Source: Beaufortia kweichowensis (lineage: Eukaryota > Chordata > Actinopteri > Cypriniformes > Gastromyzontidae). Taken from it: a stretch of DNA of 64,000 nucleotides. The position numbers and the translations under genes were made by a program. Each line of letters opens with the position of its first letter. The stretch's first letter is position 1. The notes under the pieces were generated by a model, which was given only the letters and a program-made list of their open reading frames with translations, was not told the origin of the DNA and ran no database searches. This document shows positions 12,309-26,039 of this stretch, in pieces. The stretch is from positions 602,501-666,500 of the forward strand of contig CM032809.1 of assembly GCA_019155185.1 (NCBI GenBank), read 5' to 3'.

Positions 12309-14779
12309 CTGCAGAAAAATAGTGATAGATGACACTTTGCGTTGATGAAATAATTATACATGCTGGCTGCATGCAGAAATTTCCCCAGCAGTAGTGCAAA
12401 TTCATTGCAATTTTCCAGTTTGATAAAATGGTTTTACGACTGACAGTGAGTGCCAATTGTTAAGCAGATAATATGTTGATAATCTTTATAAATTGCTTAT
12501 AAATTGATAAAATAACGAAACAATTTTGACTTTTTACGACTCATTTCTCAGGGATGTTTAACTGTGTAATGTATACAGTTTAGGAGAAACAAACTGCCCC
12601 CTATTTGTAGCATGTTGCTTAAATCGTTACGTGTGTGTTTGTTATTATCACGAGCACGCAGTGAAGTATGTAGGACACTGTTGCGCAGCAGTTGACATTC
12701 CCAAGCGCACCGGAGGACAACGCAGGAGCCCACGGCGACCTGACGCGTTTGTGGGGGGGAGGACGTGCGCGCACGGAGGCTTCTGGAGAAGTGCTGACAT
12801 CAGCTGAAAAACACAGGCAAAAATATTAAAGTGAGCTTCATTTACATAATAATAGTGTACGGTGTGTTGAGACGGACAGGACAAGAGTCTCGCCGGAGTT
12901 GAAATCAAAAGAACTTCATTGACATTTAATTCTCACGTACGACGTTTTCAATGGCACAGATTCACATAGACACAGGAGGACGTGAAGGTCACAGTTACAG
13001 CAGGATAAGATGTAAACACACCATTTACTTTGCAGTCCCAAAATCTGTACAGGTGGTCTTTTAAAGTCTTCTATGTAAAGTAATTGTTTACACATTTCTT
13101 CTGTATTTAAAAGGAGTTTGTAAATATACTGAATGGGTGTTTTCTTTTCATTAGTTATACCATGTACAGTATGATATGTTTACATTTCTAAGTTAACAGC
13201 AAGCTGTCATTTAGCAGATGCTAAAGGTTTTCCAGAAGGTTCTGTCACTTTCTGTAATGCATCTTAGGGTTTAGATGGAAAAGACACCTGGTATGCAAGT
13301 TAAAGCATTTTTTATTTTTATGGATCTTTTCACAGTTCACAAAAATAAAAAAGGCTGTCTTAATGTTTTATCTTTGTATTATGTGAGGTCACTTGCAGCT
13401 ACATGAATGACATGTTTTAAGACAAAACTATGATTTAAAATGACTGCAACCTCAGAACTACATTAAATGAGATCAGTGAAAATTATTTTTATGCTTCAGG
13501 TCAAAAAGAATAATCTGCAAGTTAACAATAACATTACATTTTCAGCTTCTCGGTAAACGGATGGGTGGATGAAGTCTTTCTATGCCACTAAAAAATTGAC
13601 AAAAGAAAAAAAGGTTAAACTCGCAGTTTCATTTAGAGATACAGAAAATGTCAAAAAGCATTTCCACAGCCATACGTTCATACAATCACAAGATATTGCA
13701 CCATCTATCTCTCTCATCAAACACACACACACAGAGAGAGAGAGTGTGTGTGTGCATGCGCAGGGCTCTTGTTCTCATGAGGGTACGTCTGCTGAGATCT
13801 CATGCCCCTCTGCAGCTGCCCGCTGACATTGACAGGCAGATTGAGGTTTTGCGACTGACCCCCTCCCTTTCTTCTCTTTCTGACTGGATCACTCAGACAA
13901 TCTGTACTAAGTGGATAATCTAAGCATTGTTTACATAAGGAATCCTCATTTCTCACTCAGACAGACAGTTAAACAACCATCACGTTATTCACTTCAGGAT
14001 GATAATTCACTATTTAATGTGAATAAAGAAAGAAATGCTTTGAAATAATCTTATTAACTCAATCGCAACACTGACCTCCAAATGCCTACAGCTAGTTCTT
14101 ATGTTTGTGGTTTCCTGGTTTCAGAGAACATTGGGATTTATTTGGGGTTATAGTGTGTATTGTTCCAAACTAACAATAAGCCCATTACTTAAATGTTATT
14201 GTTACAATAATTGTCTGTGGTAGGAAAACACAAAACCTAATACTTTCAAAAGCCATAAAAATGCTTTTCCATTAATACTTTAGTTTTATTTCAGAATAAT
14301 TCAAGCCAAATTCAGACAGAGTGCTATTATTACAAAGAAAACATCTTACGAATAAAGTGCAATTGTTTCCTAAACGTTTGTTTGTGGAGAAAAGTGGAAT
14401 TTACAGCGGCTGTAAGAAACCTGCTCTGTCAGCTGCTCGAGACATTCAGGTGATCGGGAGGGTCATCAAAAGTTATAAACACCTCAAAATCGCTTCTTCA
14501 ATAGACGCGGCTCTCGACTTCAGAGCTTTTCTGCTGAATGCAGCGATTTCTGTTCATCTCATTCATCTCATTATAGTCAACTGTATGGAAACTATCTGAA
14601 AGAGATTTTTTGATTGTGTCTCTGTTTTTGAAACTTTTGAATGATTCAACTTTAGTGAAGATGCTTCTTTGAATGGGAAGCAAATGGAAACAGGTGCTGT
14701 ATATGTTCCACATGTGTAAATCCACCCGCAGGCCTTTCATTTTATCTTCTGTTTTAATGAAGAGTTTCTTTATCTCACA

Positions 14780-15125
14780 GGAACATCATCAGATGCTCCA
14801 GTGCTCGTGAAGATGGGGAACCCGCTGCCCGAGACCTTTTGACCTCCATCCTCCTGACCCTCTACGCCCCGACGGTCACTCTCATCCCCCGTCCCAGCAC
14901 GCTGTTACACCTCACACATGTGGCTTCTCTTGAGAAAATCAGCTATCAGTCTAATCTGTTTGGCTCAAGAGGTTTCTGAGACATTAATCTTATTTGTCAT
15001 AACCGGTCTCGAGGGAGCAGACCCCACCGGCCCGACCCACAGGCCAACTGGAAGGTAAAGGGGGGTTCTCCCCGGGAAACCCCATATCTCACCCACACAG
15101 TCCCTGAAGCTAATTAGATGTGAGA
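14780..15125. promoter_or_regulatory. Enhancer-like GC-rich noncoding block
   Basis: The composition changes sharply from the flanking AT-rich DNA. The block includes pyrimidine-rich stretches, a GTTCTCCCCGGG string and a TAATTAG homeobox-type site near 15112. No frame or splice pattern supports coding. It is called on composition and motifs only. Confidence 0.3.
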
Positions 15126-15346
15126 GTTTGAGAAAGTATAAGGGGGTGGAAAGGCAACATTATGTAGATTCACGTTTCGTTTGAGACTAGAGAAGATTAA
15201 GAGGAGCATGTAGACAGCTTTAAATCGATGACTAGAGGTGTCAACACTCTACATTAATCATACAAATTCATTCATAAAGTCATTATTTTATACATTGTTT
15301 TATTTATTACATCATGATCTTTAACACTTCAAGTTAAATGTAAAAT

Positions 15347-15620
15347 AATCTGGATATGGGTAAATGTGATGAGAAATGTTTCAGTTCATATTGAAATCTT
15401 TTGATGATTCTGTGTTTGTGTCATTGTTGAGATCTCTTCTCTGAAACTCTAATGACAGACACATTTGTGAGATTTCTGACTCTTTTTCTCAGGAGAAATA
15501 TCTGAGACTCACATGAGATTCAGTTTGATCACCATTTAATTTCACTGATGTCTAGCAGACAATCACTGAGAATATCTGTGAATTTTCTTTCTTATAGGTC
15601 GCTGTCCTGAGACACATACT
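15347..15620. repeat. Dispersed repeat family, copy 1
   Basis: This stretch is clearly similar, in the same orientation, to 25214-25510. Shared blocks include TGATGAGAAATGTTT, GTTGAGATCTCTTCT, GAAACTCTAATGACAGA, CATTTGTGAGA, GAGAAATATCTGAGAC and ACATGAGA. Weaker relatives with the same phrases are seen near 16600-16910, 21870-21960, 33780-33900, 36340-36600 and 47700-47965. No terminal inverted repeats or coding capacity were found. Confidence 0.7.
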
Positions 15621-15839
15621 GCAAATTTATTTTAAGGTCAGATATAGTTTAAAACACTGGCGTGTACCGCCCAATAATGTATATCTCATGATATGACCCA
15701 TTTTAATGTTAAAGTTATTTATCTAACATTACTGCTGTAAGAATGTCACGCTTAAACTAGTATAAAATCAGCGTTTAATGAGATCGCCCAACATTTAAAG
15801 ACCGTTGACAGAAGCAGGAGTGTGTGGAGGCAGAGGACA

Positions 15840-16180
15840 GTACACATCTCTTCTCTTCTCTGACCTTTAATTGGGACAATGGCACGTCCACAGAGCTCTT
15901 TGTCTCTGGTCCGGCGGAGGCTTCATTAGAGAGGCGTGTGGGTGCAGAACTGAAGCTAATACTGCCATTGTCATTAGCAGAGTCGAGCTGAAGTGCCGGA
16001 AAGACTTCAAGGCCGCTGCGATTAATGAAGAGCACATAAAGAGATCCAGACAAAAGAAGACCTACTGGTAAATTGAGAGTACACATGTGGAGCGCAGAAC
16101 TCTAACCTGTTTTACATAGAGCCCATCAACAGGGGAATAGGGCAGATTAGCATTTTTATTGCTCAGCGTAAAGCCCCAGT
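15840..16180. promoter_or_regulatory. Enhancer-like block with opposed SOX sites
   Basis: A compact block of mixed composition carries ACAATGG at 15876-15882 and its reverse complement CCATTGT at 15965-15971, with GCTAAT and ATTAATG homeobox-type strings between and after. The opposed SOX-type sites, and the contrast with the AT-rich flanks, suggest a conserved noncoding element. Conservation itself was not tested. Confidence 0.35.
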
Positions 16181-18849
16181 GTCCCGGTGAGCGCTGGCAG
16201 ACGGTCTTCAGTGTGTGTCACCTGTCCTACACACACACACACCAGGACGGGCCGCGCGCCCCTGACTGACGCTTAAACACACACACGCTTCTGTGTGTGC
16301 GCACCTGTGCAGATGCTTGTTTGTTTGTGTGCGTGTGACCCGTGAGACCGGATGGTTTGTGCTTCTGCTTGTGAGGGAATTGTTACCGTTTAGAAATTGT
16401 CAGGAGATTCTTAATAATAATTAAATATAAGCTTTTTATTCTTAAAATGATCTAAATATGTAAATATATAAATTGACACGAGTGAGACGGTTTTTACCAT
16501 ACAGTAATGATATGAAGCTACAGTAAATTTCATAAAAAATAAATTCAAATGTGTTAATTGTGGAGCTCATATAAAAACCGAAATCCCAAATGAGATCTCA
16601 TTCATATCTTAATTGTTTCTCAAAGACAGCAAGAGTTTAGCTAAGACTTGCAGATTTCAATCAAAGAATTTGAATATCTCTCATCCCTTCAAGACCAACT
16701 GGTCCACATTCATTTCATAACTCTGTTGTATTTTACTGTATATCAGTAATTGTCACATTTGTATATTTTGCTGTGGTTATAGCATTAAAGGAGAAACATC
16801 TGAGACAAAGCTGCTGAGAATATCTGAGAAATGACAGTCTTAAGTGCTCTCACTGATGTCCTGGAGATTATAAAGAGATTTTATTTCTGATCTGTGTTTC
16901 TTGCAGGTTCATATGATTTATAACCTGAGGAAGATGTCATGTTTCCAGCCAATCAGACGCTGTGCTGGTCCACATCCTCTCCACTTTCACCCATTTCTCT
17001 CCATTAGATCGATGCAGGAGCTGTTGATGAGTCGAGTGTGTTTGTATGGAGTTTCAGGGTCTGAGGAGAGATGAAGTGACCGCTGTAACATCACTTGAGG
17101 TTTGTGTGGAAATCTCATTATCTACTAAATGGGAAACGCAGAGTCTACCGATGTCGAGGGATGTGTCTGTACTGTGGATCTCCATGCAAATAAACGGCTC
17201 ATGTCTGTCTCTCTCTTTCCTGCATGTTTTTGAAAGCATTCTTTTAAGCATGTATTACATGATGTACAGTCACATATCATATCAGCAAAGACCAAACATG
17301 CACATGTGTTTATTCATCAGCAGGTGCATGTTTCTCTCTTGTCTCTTTCATTGTGTGTGTGTGTGTGTGTTTCATCTTTAGGTCCCTGTAGATGCAGGCC
17401 GCATGCAGTAATCAGTGATTTGGATGCAGAATGCAGGTCTGCAGCACTGCGGCTGCATGCGGTGTGAGGCCTGTGCTCTCGGCACTGTAAAACAGACGCA
17501 CACTTCACCTTGTCATACGCCACAGCTGTCACACAACAACATCATCATACCATCTGGAGCTCAGAGACAGAGATCAACTATGAGGTATTTACTTTAGAAA
17601 ATAATTTGCTGAAGTATTTCACTTCATATTCAGATATTGATTTTGGCATCTTGGCCAATCAGAGCACAGCTTGAGTTACAGCAATGGAGGACTTTAGCAT
17701 TGTATTAATCTCATTTATGAGAGCTGTTTTACTGGTGGTTTTGATTGATGGATTTTGTGAAATACTGAAGCAGATAATAGGACTGTTAATTATTGGATTG
17801 TTTGCTATACAAAAGATATACTATGCTGTTTATTTTGCCGTGTGTGTGTAGATGGAGGGTCAGCTCTTTTTCTGTTTTCCTCCAGCTGGTCCAGGTAAAG
17901 TTGGCTGTGTGTGTGTTTGAAGATGGAGACGTTGGGACTCCATCAGACATGTGCTCCTCAAACATCACCATGTAAACATCTGTGGAGACATGACAGCATC
18001 AGATTAATCACTGCAGTCTGAAACACACACACACACACGAGCGACAGACAAACCCGTCACACACTAGACTGTGTGCTGACTGCTAATACTGATGAGTTTC
18101 ATGAACATATATTGACAGAACACTTTTCTGCATGGCAGACGGGTCTTATTCATTCAGAATCTCTGAAGTTTCTTCAGAATGCTTTTATTGTATTTGCATT
18201 TTTTCTATTATTGTATTTGTATTTTATATACTTTATTAACTTTATACATACTGCAGATGAAGTTATACTCAAAACGGCTGATTTTAAAGTGCCATTTGCA
18301 TTTCATTTGCTCTCAAACGCACCCTGGAGATTTGCATATTCATAATGGAACTGCAATGTCATTAAAACACGGCTATGGCTCTTTTATTGGCAGTCTTGTT
18401 TTGTTTGGTGTGTCTTTCACAGGGAGCGACGAGGGCCCGTCGGCTCCTGAACGAGGTTAAAGACGAGCACGTGAACACAGGTTTACAGCAGAAGCAGGTA
18501 ATGGTTGGGTTATGATGATGTGTTCATTAACCCCTGACCGTGAGGAGTTTTGTGATGCCGTCGGCTGTCGGTGGGGAACTCAAACACATAACTCTTCAGC
18601 TGAGATGCTGAGTTACCTGACTTCTGCTGTCTTTAAAAACTGCATCAGCACCCACGAGACACCTGCTCTCTCAGCTGAACGCCCGAGTTTAGCCCGAGGC
18701 ACGTACGCACCCAATCACAGCTGCGAAAACTTCTTTTTCTGCCCGTCATCAAAAGCTTTGCCGTGCATATGAACCGGGATGGGCCGCTATCAGAATTCTG
18801 CTGCATTATCTATTAGAACAGATGCAGCTGCTGCAGAATGCTAAAGCTT

Positions 18850-19900
18850 TAGTTTAGGGAATCTCAAAGTATCTGATGATGGCCAGAAGTTATTCACATC
18901 TCCAGACTTCTGCATTACTTGCATTGAGTCGAGAGCGAGAGAGATGCTTCTTTTGAAATGGTTAAGACTTGCGAGCCAAACATCTGTTTCAATAGCGATG
19001 GATTGCACGAGAAGCAGCGCAACAGTGTGACTGCAGCTTTTTATTGACAAACAGACCAACAAAATACCCCATTAGCGCTTCAAACTGCCATTTCATAAAT
19101 TGTCCTTGTATCATTACAGACACGCGGTGATGAAGTACCAGCTGGACGGAGAGCGATCCGTCACGCGGCTGATGAAAGGAAAACTTCTCGAACCGTCCGG
19201 ACGTGAACGGGCCAAACCACGCGGGCCAAATCGCTACGGGGAAAGAGCGTGTTTGCTTTCTGTAGGAGTCAGGGCTCTGCTGTTTGGAAGTCAAGCGCCG
19301 TTCGGTATGTGTTTGTTTTTCTGGGTCTGTGTGTGTCTGTCAACACAGACGGCTCTCGAGGGGGGGGCGGCCGTCCTCCAGCAGACAGCCAAAGGGCTAA
19401 TTACGGAATAATAAGGAGGGAGAGAGGGAGGACACATGTGCGCCGTTTCAGTCGCCCCCACCGCACGCACGCGCACCCGTTACGCCTGAGCGAGGGTCGG
19501 GGTGTCGTTCCAAAAAGGGTCCCAGAGGTCCCGCTCACCTATCGCATCCCTCCGCGCAGGTGTCGAGTGGGCGGAGAGACAATTTCCAGCAGATGATCCT
19601 CGCTCACAAAGCCTGCGGCCCGGCAGTCCATCAATACGGGGTGGGGTGGAGCGAGTCGGGGTGCGGGAGGGAGGGAGGCTGTTATTGAGCCACCGGTCTG
19701 CGCTATCTATCACGGCTCGCGTCGGGCCGGTGAGGAGCAGGTGCGGCCGGGCGGGCGTCATCAGACCCTGACGACGGGAAGCTCAGAGCGCCGGGGGAGG
19801 TCCCACATGCACGGCGCCGCCCGACACTTTTCCAATTTGCCGTAATTAGCCCCCACACGGCCCCGGCTCTGTGATCTGAGAGAGAGAACCCTCTGCTCTG
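18850..19900. promoter_or_regulatory. GC-rich enhancer-like region, possibly two blocks
   Basis: Two dense blocks (about 18850-19290 and 19430-19900) are far more GC- and CpG-rich than their surroundings. They include poly-G and CCGCC strings and the TAATTAGC motif near 19843. Open frames on both strands are long only because of the GC content, and none resembles a protein. An enhancer or unannotated CpG-island promoter is possible. Confidence 0.3.
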
Positions 19901-21179
19901 GATCAGCTGTGTTAAACCTCCTGTGACATCTAAACTCTTAATTCATTGCTACATTAACAGAGTTGATTAACATACGCCAGCCCCCGAACGGTCTGCCGTC
20001 TATCCCCCCGTGATCCTTTAACGGGAGTCTGTCTGTCTGCCCCCCGTCGCCATCACAGAGACACGTTTAATTGGAGAGGTGTCACAGATGATACTCCAAA
20101 ACAGACAGCGAGATCCCAGATTTGACCCTGCTTTAGATGTTATTTAGGGGATGATAATGCTGGAAAGATTTCACAAATGCACTTGTAAACTAGCACGGCG
20201 TTTAGCCAATCAACAAATGATCAGATGCACAATCAGCCGTATTAGCGAGCGGTACAAACACAAGTGCACAACCCCGAGGGTGCACAGAATTTGATTTGGG
20301 AGACGATAACAACTCGTGAACAAGATCTGCAGTGCATCTCTACAGAGAATGGGAATATATCAGCCTCCAGTACTGCCAGTATAACCAGTATGACTGAAAT
20401 ATATCTATTGACTAGTTTTCTCACTACTGTCATATACACGATCATCCATGAAAACAAATGTTATTCTCTTTCTTCTTTTTCAGTTGTGTTCAGAGAAATA
20501 CAAACAGGATCTATGTAAGTCATGTTTCTCTTATTATATATAATTCATCCAGTAATGCATTACAAAGATCCTGAAGAGGTTTTCATTTGATTCACAGATG
20601 TCTCATGAACAGATCTCCACCGATTTCATCAGGATCAAACGGAGCTTAAACAAGTTGAAGTGAACTTAACAGGGGGTTACGCTTCCAGCTCCATTTCATC
20701 TCGAACAGCAGTGAGCACAATTTCAGCTTGTAAGTAAATGTATTAGACACACGCACACATATAAACTTCTCCTATTATAGAAGTACGTTTCAAACTGAGG
20801 CCAATTTCATAAGCAACAGGACATTTGTCCTTACAAAAGCCCGGGAGGCTTCACAATAGATTGTGAAACATCTGTAAGGCCGCTGGTTGTGTCGTGTGTG
20901 AGCTATAATGATGCTTAACCACCTCCCTCAGATGCGTTTGAGCACATCATCCTGCTGTGCAGAGAACCAGGTGCTGGAGGAGGAGAAGAGATGCTCTCAA
21001 ACACCAGGAAATCTCTGTGTGTGTGTTTGTGTTTGGAGAGCCAAAATGTGGGGGAGCGTAAGGAGAGCAGACCCATTTCAATAGACTGCTGATTTCAGAT
21101 AAGTGATCCCCTTGAAAAAGGAAATGTGTTGGTTTTTTTCGCCTCTCCTCAGCAGTTTGGCCTGAAAAGAGAAGCATCC

Positions 21180-21560
21180 ACCTGCTAGCGGCATCAATTG
21201 GCCCCTCGTGTGGCTTTTTCACCGCTTCTCTTTCAGGCTCTCGCGTGCGCTCTGCCCCTCGCCGAGCGGCTCATTCAGACGGGTGAATGTGCGGGCGGTG
21301 GGGAGTATTGACTCTGCTCTTCCGTCCCGGAGACCATTGTTCTCCTTCTCCTGCACCGAAGGGAAAGACCCGCTCGGATGTGTGTTTGCTCTGCCCTCAC
21401 GTCGCCAATCTTTCCCCGTCAGATCGGTTTCTCTGGCGGAGCCGTTTATGTGTTTATTTCTGCACGTCTCGCTCTGGTGGAGGGGGGGATTGTGGGAGAT
21501 GATGATGGAGGACCGTCGGGTGGTAAAGCTTACCGTTGATCCAGGCTGGGCACGTGTTCT
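21180..21560. promoter_or_regulatory. GC-rich enhancer-like block
   Basis: Sharply bounded GC-richer DNA within AT-rich flanks. Overlapping frames on both strands lack protein character and splice context. Enhancer status is inferred from composition only. Confidence 0.25.
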
Positions 21561-22887
21561 CTTCTGTGACGCACTTTGTGCAACATGTTCACACATGCAT
21601 GAATGAGAAAAAATACAGAAAAAACATTTAGTTAACAAATCAGATGTTAATTGAGAGTGACTCCTGGTTTATCATTTGTTTATTCATAACATGAAGATAT
21701 AGAGAACTCAGTTCTCATGATTGATAAGTTGTAGTTGTTTTATTTGTTTTATGTGATTTAAAATCTAATCCAGAGCTAAATGTTCTTTGGTTCCAGATCT
21801 TCTACCAGCTGAAATTGCCAGAGACTGATGAGGACAGACGGCCGGTGAACACACATGACAGAGAAACATTCGGTCTCACAGGTTTCTCTTTCTTACTTCT
21901 TAGTTGTGTTTCATTGAAGCCTCAACTTTGTCTCAAACTGAAATGTTCTTTAGTCAGGATAGATTGTTTCAGACCCTGAAACAAGCAGCGTATCCCAAAC
22001 CCTGACTATAATTTATCCCATAATTAGATTAGATTAGAATAGAAATGCTGTAGAAGAATTGAACCCTGCTTACAGTCATCTTAAATTGTCCCATAAAAAT
22101 CAGGAAGGCCGTGAGAAGATGAGGATGTTTACAGAACACGTTCTAATGGTTGTTATTAGATTTCATTGATTATTTTCCAGAACATTCTAGCAGGTAAGTG
22201 ATTTGCTCTTGTAACATGAGATGAAGATGTTGATGTTGAAGAGACACATGTGAATCTGATGACGGGCTGTAGATGCAGATCGACTGACAGATCATACCAG
22301 CGTACCACATTTATCCAGTTTATCATTTAATCAATGTATGCTGTGAGAGAGAACGCCACATCCAATATAAACTTCAGAGCCTCAGGTAAAGAGTTTCCTC
22401 GTCCGCTGACGTTTATGAATTAAAGCAGGAGAAAGAGCGTGCGGAGGGGAGGAATTATGAGAGACAGAAGAGGCACTCTGGGCTTCTCAACAGCCGAGTA
22501 ATAACCTGCAATCAGGTAATTATTCCCCGTCTGCAGTATACAGGTGAGCGATGCCTCTCACCCCTCCAGCCATCTGAATGCCGTGCCATTAATGAACACG
22601 AGGAAGTGGATTACATCTTCCCGTAGGCTCTCAATACAGCAGCTTTATGACGCTCAGATGTGTTTGTTAACTGCTGAGGAAAACTGAAGCTCTGAAGAGA
22701 ACAAACAGATGTGTAAAAGAGAGAAGATGAACGCGTCTCACTTTTAAAAAGATTGCTTAATGGTTCTTTAAAGATCTTCTGAATAACTGATGAATTGATC
22801 ATAATAAGACCAGAAACAAAACACTGATCTGAAGAACACGTCATGTAACAGCAACACAATGACACTGTTTGCTTTCTAAAAGACACT

Positions 22888-23090
22888 TTTCACCCCAAAA
22901 TAAAAACTCATTTATTCATCCTTTAAAAGATGTTTATGACTTTTTCTTCAGTGTAACACAAAAAGATATTTTGAGAAATGTTCATACAATGGAAGTCAAT
23001 GGGGGTTCTTTAAAAGAAGAAAGAAAGTGAGACGGGTTTGCAAAGACATGAGGATAAATAAATGATGGGGTGAAGTTTCCCTTTCATAAC
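22888..23090. mobile_element. Palindromic MITE, copy 1
   Basis: A fold-back element begins TTCACCCCAAAATAAAAACT and ends ATGATGGGGTGAAG. Its arms contain CATACAATGGAAGTCAATGG and AAGAAAGAAAGT. It has the same architecture as copies at about 26930-27125 and 32576-32831. It is a non-autonomous, non-coding element of a type I recall as abundant in cyprinid genomes; the exact family was not assigned. Confidence 0.75.
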
Positions 23091-24324
23091 TCTTTATTGA
23101 CCTTCCTTCCATCACCTGTCATGTAGACACAATTTAACCGGCCACTTCATTCTTGATGAATAAAATCAAATCCAGCTTTATATTTTTATCTCAGTACAGT
23201 ATGTCACATGATGATGCAATCGTTGTTTAATACTGTGTCATGTTGTCAATAAAACAGCAGAACTTCTTTCTGAAACATTTGATCATTTTTGGTTCTAACT
23301 GGAACATTTCTGTTCATAAATAGAACTGTAGTAAAGTTTCTTCTCTAAATGATTGGGTTTAAACTGTTGACACCATGTGACCTCTGTGATCCAATCAGAG
23401 AAAGTCGTTTCTTTAATGTTCTCATTGAATACTATAATCTCTAGAGGAATATAATTCAGTATAATATTAAAGTTCTAAAGGTCTTTACAAACCGTTTCAA
23501 GCCATTTAACATTTTGTTCTGTGTCAAAATGTGTGACCTCTGTACTAAATATATCATCCATCCGAGGATAAGAAGCCAAACTGAAGATAAACGCTGAGGT
23601 GTAAATGTGTTCGATGACCTGAGGGTGTGAACGCCAAACTCAGACATTCAAGCAAATATCTTTACAATAACATTCAATTTGTTAATATTAGTTGACTATT
23701 TATTATTTCGGTTAGTGTTTATTTATCTCTCGAGACATGATTAGAGTGAGTGATGAGGGTAATATATATATTGAGTCACATGAGCTTGTGTGTTCAGGTC
23801 CTCTGGGTGTGATGTTGTGTAAGTTTCTAATCTTCAGACCTGCTAACATGAGCAGAAACTACGGTGAGCTCAGGCGTGCTGTTCACTTACGGCCCTTTCG
23901 TGCCTCTGGGACGGGTGGAAATATATCTCCAGCTCTCTTTCTGACCGCCGTTCGCCTGCCACCAATTTGCTGAAGCTACGTCTGAGAGTTTATTGAACTT
24001 TGCATGTAATGTATGATAAGCAGCTCTGCGGCCTGTGATTTCTGCACCGCTGCGAGATGCAGAACTGCCTTCTTTTTTGCTGATAACACACGTCTGTTTC
24101 TGGATTGTTTGTTTGAAATGTGTCCTTGTCCTCCAGGGGCTGAAAAGTGCTGATGAACGCAGTCAGATGGAGAAGTGTCAACCTGACGGGATGATGATGA
24201 TGATGATGATGAGAGAGAGAACATCATCTCTTCAGATCTCAGCACACAGGTAATGTACACGTGTGATTTTGGCTTTTATACATGCACAATATGGAAAATA
24301 TTTTAGTATTTTGTGATTATAATG

Positions 24325-24690
24325 ATCCATATAAACAAACGCTACAGTATACTTTAGTATTTACTATAGGAAGCTTTAATAAAATTCCCTTATACTATAG
24401 TAAACTTTACCATAATAAATATTAAAATACAGTGTTTACTTCTACTTTTAATTCACTATAGTTTATATAACAAAATACTGTAGTATTAATAAACAAATTG
24501 CATTTATTAATATACTTTAGTATATTACACTTTACCACAGTTTACTATAGTAAATACTTACATATTAATAGTAAATATACCACAGGACTGCAATATTCAG
24601 AATACTGTAGTATACATTAACAAAGCAAAGTGATTATTATTATTATATACTACAATACACTACAATTTTCTATAGTAAATACTAAATCAA
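24325..24690. repeat. TACTATAGTAAATA-type dispersed repeat
   Basis: Many variants of the palindromic words TACTATAG, TATAGTAAA and ATACTGTAGTAT follow one another on both strands. The whole stretch is a degenerate AT-rich repeat with fold-back potential. Confidence 0.7.
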
Positions 24691-25213
24691 GATTAATTCT
24701 CTAAGTTTATTTCTCTTTCTGTCTATGTGTGTGGTTCATGGTCAGATGTTACAAACATAAGATCATACAATGTAAGTGTTTTGTTTTATTGTTCGGCCGT
24801 GTATCTTTGGGTAATGACCTTTTCTCCAGCAGTTTCATTGTGATCAGTCATGACCTCTGTTCATGTCCCGCGGGGTCATCCGCAGACCTGCTGTGACCTC
24901 CATGTCAAAGGTCTCGGCCAACTGCAATCGATGTCTGAACAGAAGAGAAACAGAGATGCTGCGCTGATAAACTCCCTGTTCAGCTCATTAAATGCTGCTG
25001 TGATGTTGTACTGATCAAGTGTGTGTGTGTGTGTGTGTACACAAGTTTGTGTGTTTAAATCTTTTGTGTGTTTAAATCTTTTTCCAGTGTGTGCAGAACA
25101 ACACATTTTATTTATTTACTCAGTCAATAATGTCTCTTTGAATGCATCTTTAGTAAATGTATATGTAGTTGTATATTCTGTATGTGGGTGTTGAATGTAG
25201 ATTGTATATGTGG

Positions 25214-25510
25214 AATAATCTAGATTTGGGTGCATTTGATGAGAAATGTTTAGAAATCTTTAATAATATTGACTTTTGATGTCAGACTTTTGTTTTTGTG
25301 ATTGTTGAGATCTCTTCTGAAACTCTAATGACAGAGACATTTGTGAGACTCTTTATCTCAAGAGAAATATCTGAGACACACATGAGACTTAAACAAATGT
25401 TTCCATTTGATCTTCATTTAATCTCATTGATATCTAGAATAGATTCAAATATTAAAGTGATTTGTCTTGTGCTTGCAGGACGACTGGCAGAGATGTTTGC
25501 AACAGGTATG
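25214..25510. repeat. Dispersed repeat family, copy 2
   Basis: This stretch aligns by eye along most of its length with 15347-15620, sharing the phrases listed there. It ends at a CTTGTGCTTGCAGG string that mimics a splice acceptor but is not followed by a coding frame. Confidence 0.7.
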
Positions 25511-26039
25511 AACATTCAGCAGTAGTTTAAATGAATATGTGAACGTTTAAGCAATAGCACTTTAAACTTTCTATCCTAGTCATGTGAGGCTTGAATTTCT
25601 GTGTTTTTTTTCTGATTATTGAGGTGAATGATCTGTTGTGTTCTCTGTATCTGTGTCTTTCAGATTTATTCTGAGTGTTTGTATGTGACAGGACAATAGA
25701 GACGCCTCGTTCCTCCAGAAGACAGAATGTCACACACGTTTCCCCCGTGTGTGTGTGTATGAAAAAATCTGTGACACAGATGGTGATGCCAAATCCATCG
25801 CAGGTGCCCTCCGCGCACAGCCCGAACAAAGACATTCCCGCTCTGGGAAAACGGCTTTGTGTTGCGTTGTGCCGAAATGTCCACATCAGGCCAACACGAT
25901 CGATACGGCAGAACAATGTCAAGCATTAACCCCGACAATTTACCTCCTTAAGACGTCTACAGCGTTCACCTGCCGCACGTTACCGTGACAATTAAACGCT
26001 TAACAAACCATTCCTGATTCTCTGCTGTGAAAATATCCT

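Noticed and set aside
21208..21638. Overlapping 132- and 139-codon frames on opposite strands
   Set aside because: GC-rich DNA with few stops by chance; neither translation has protein-like character or splice context.
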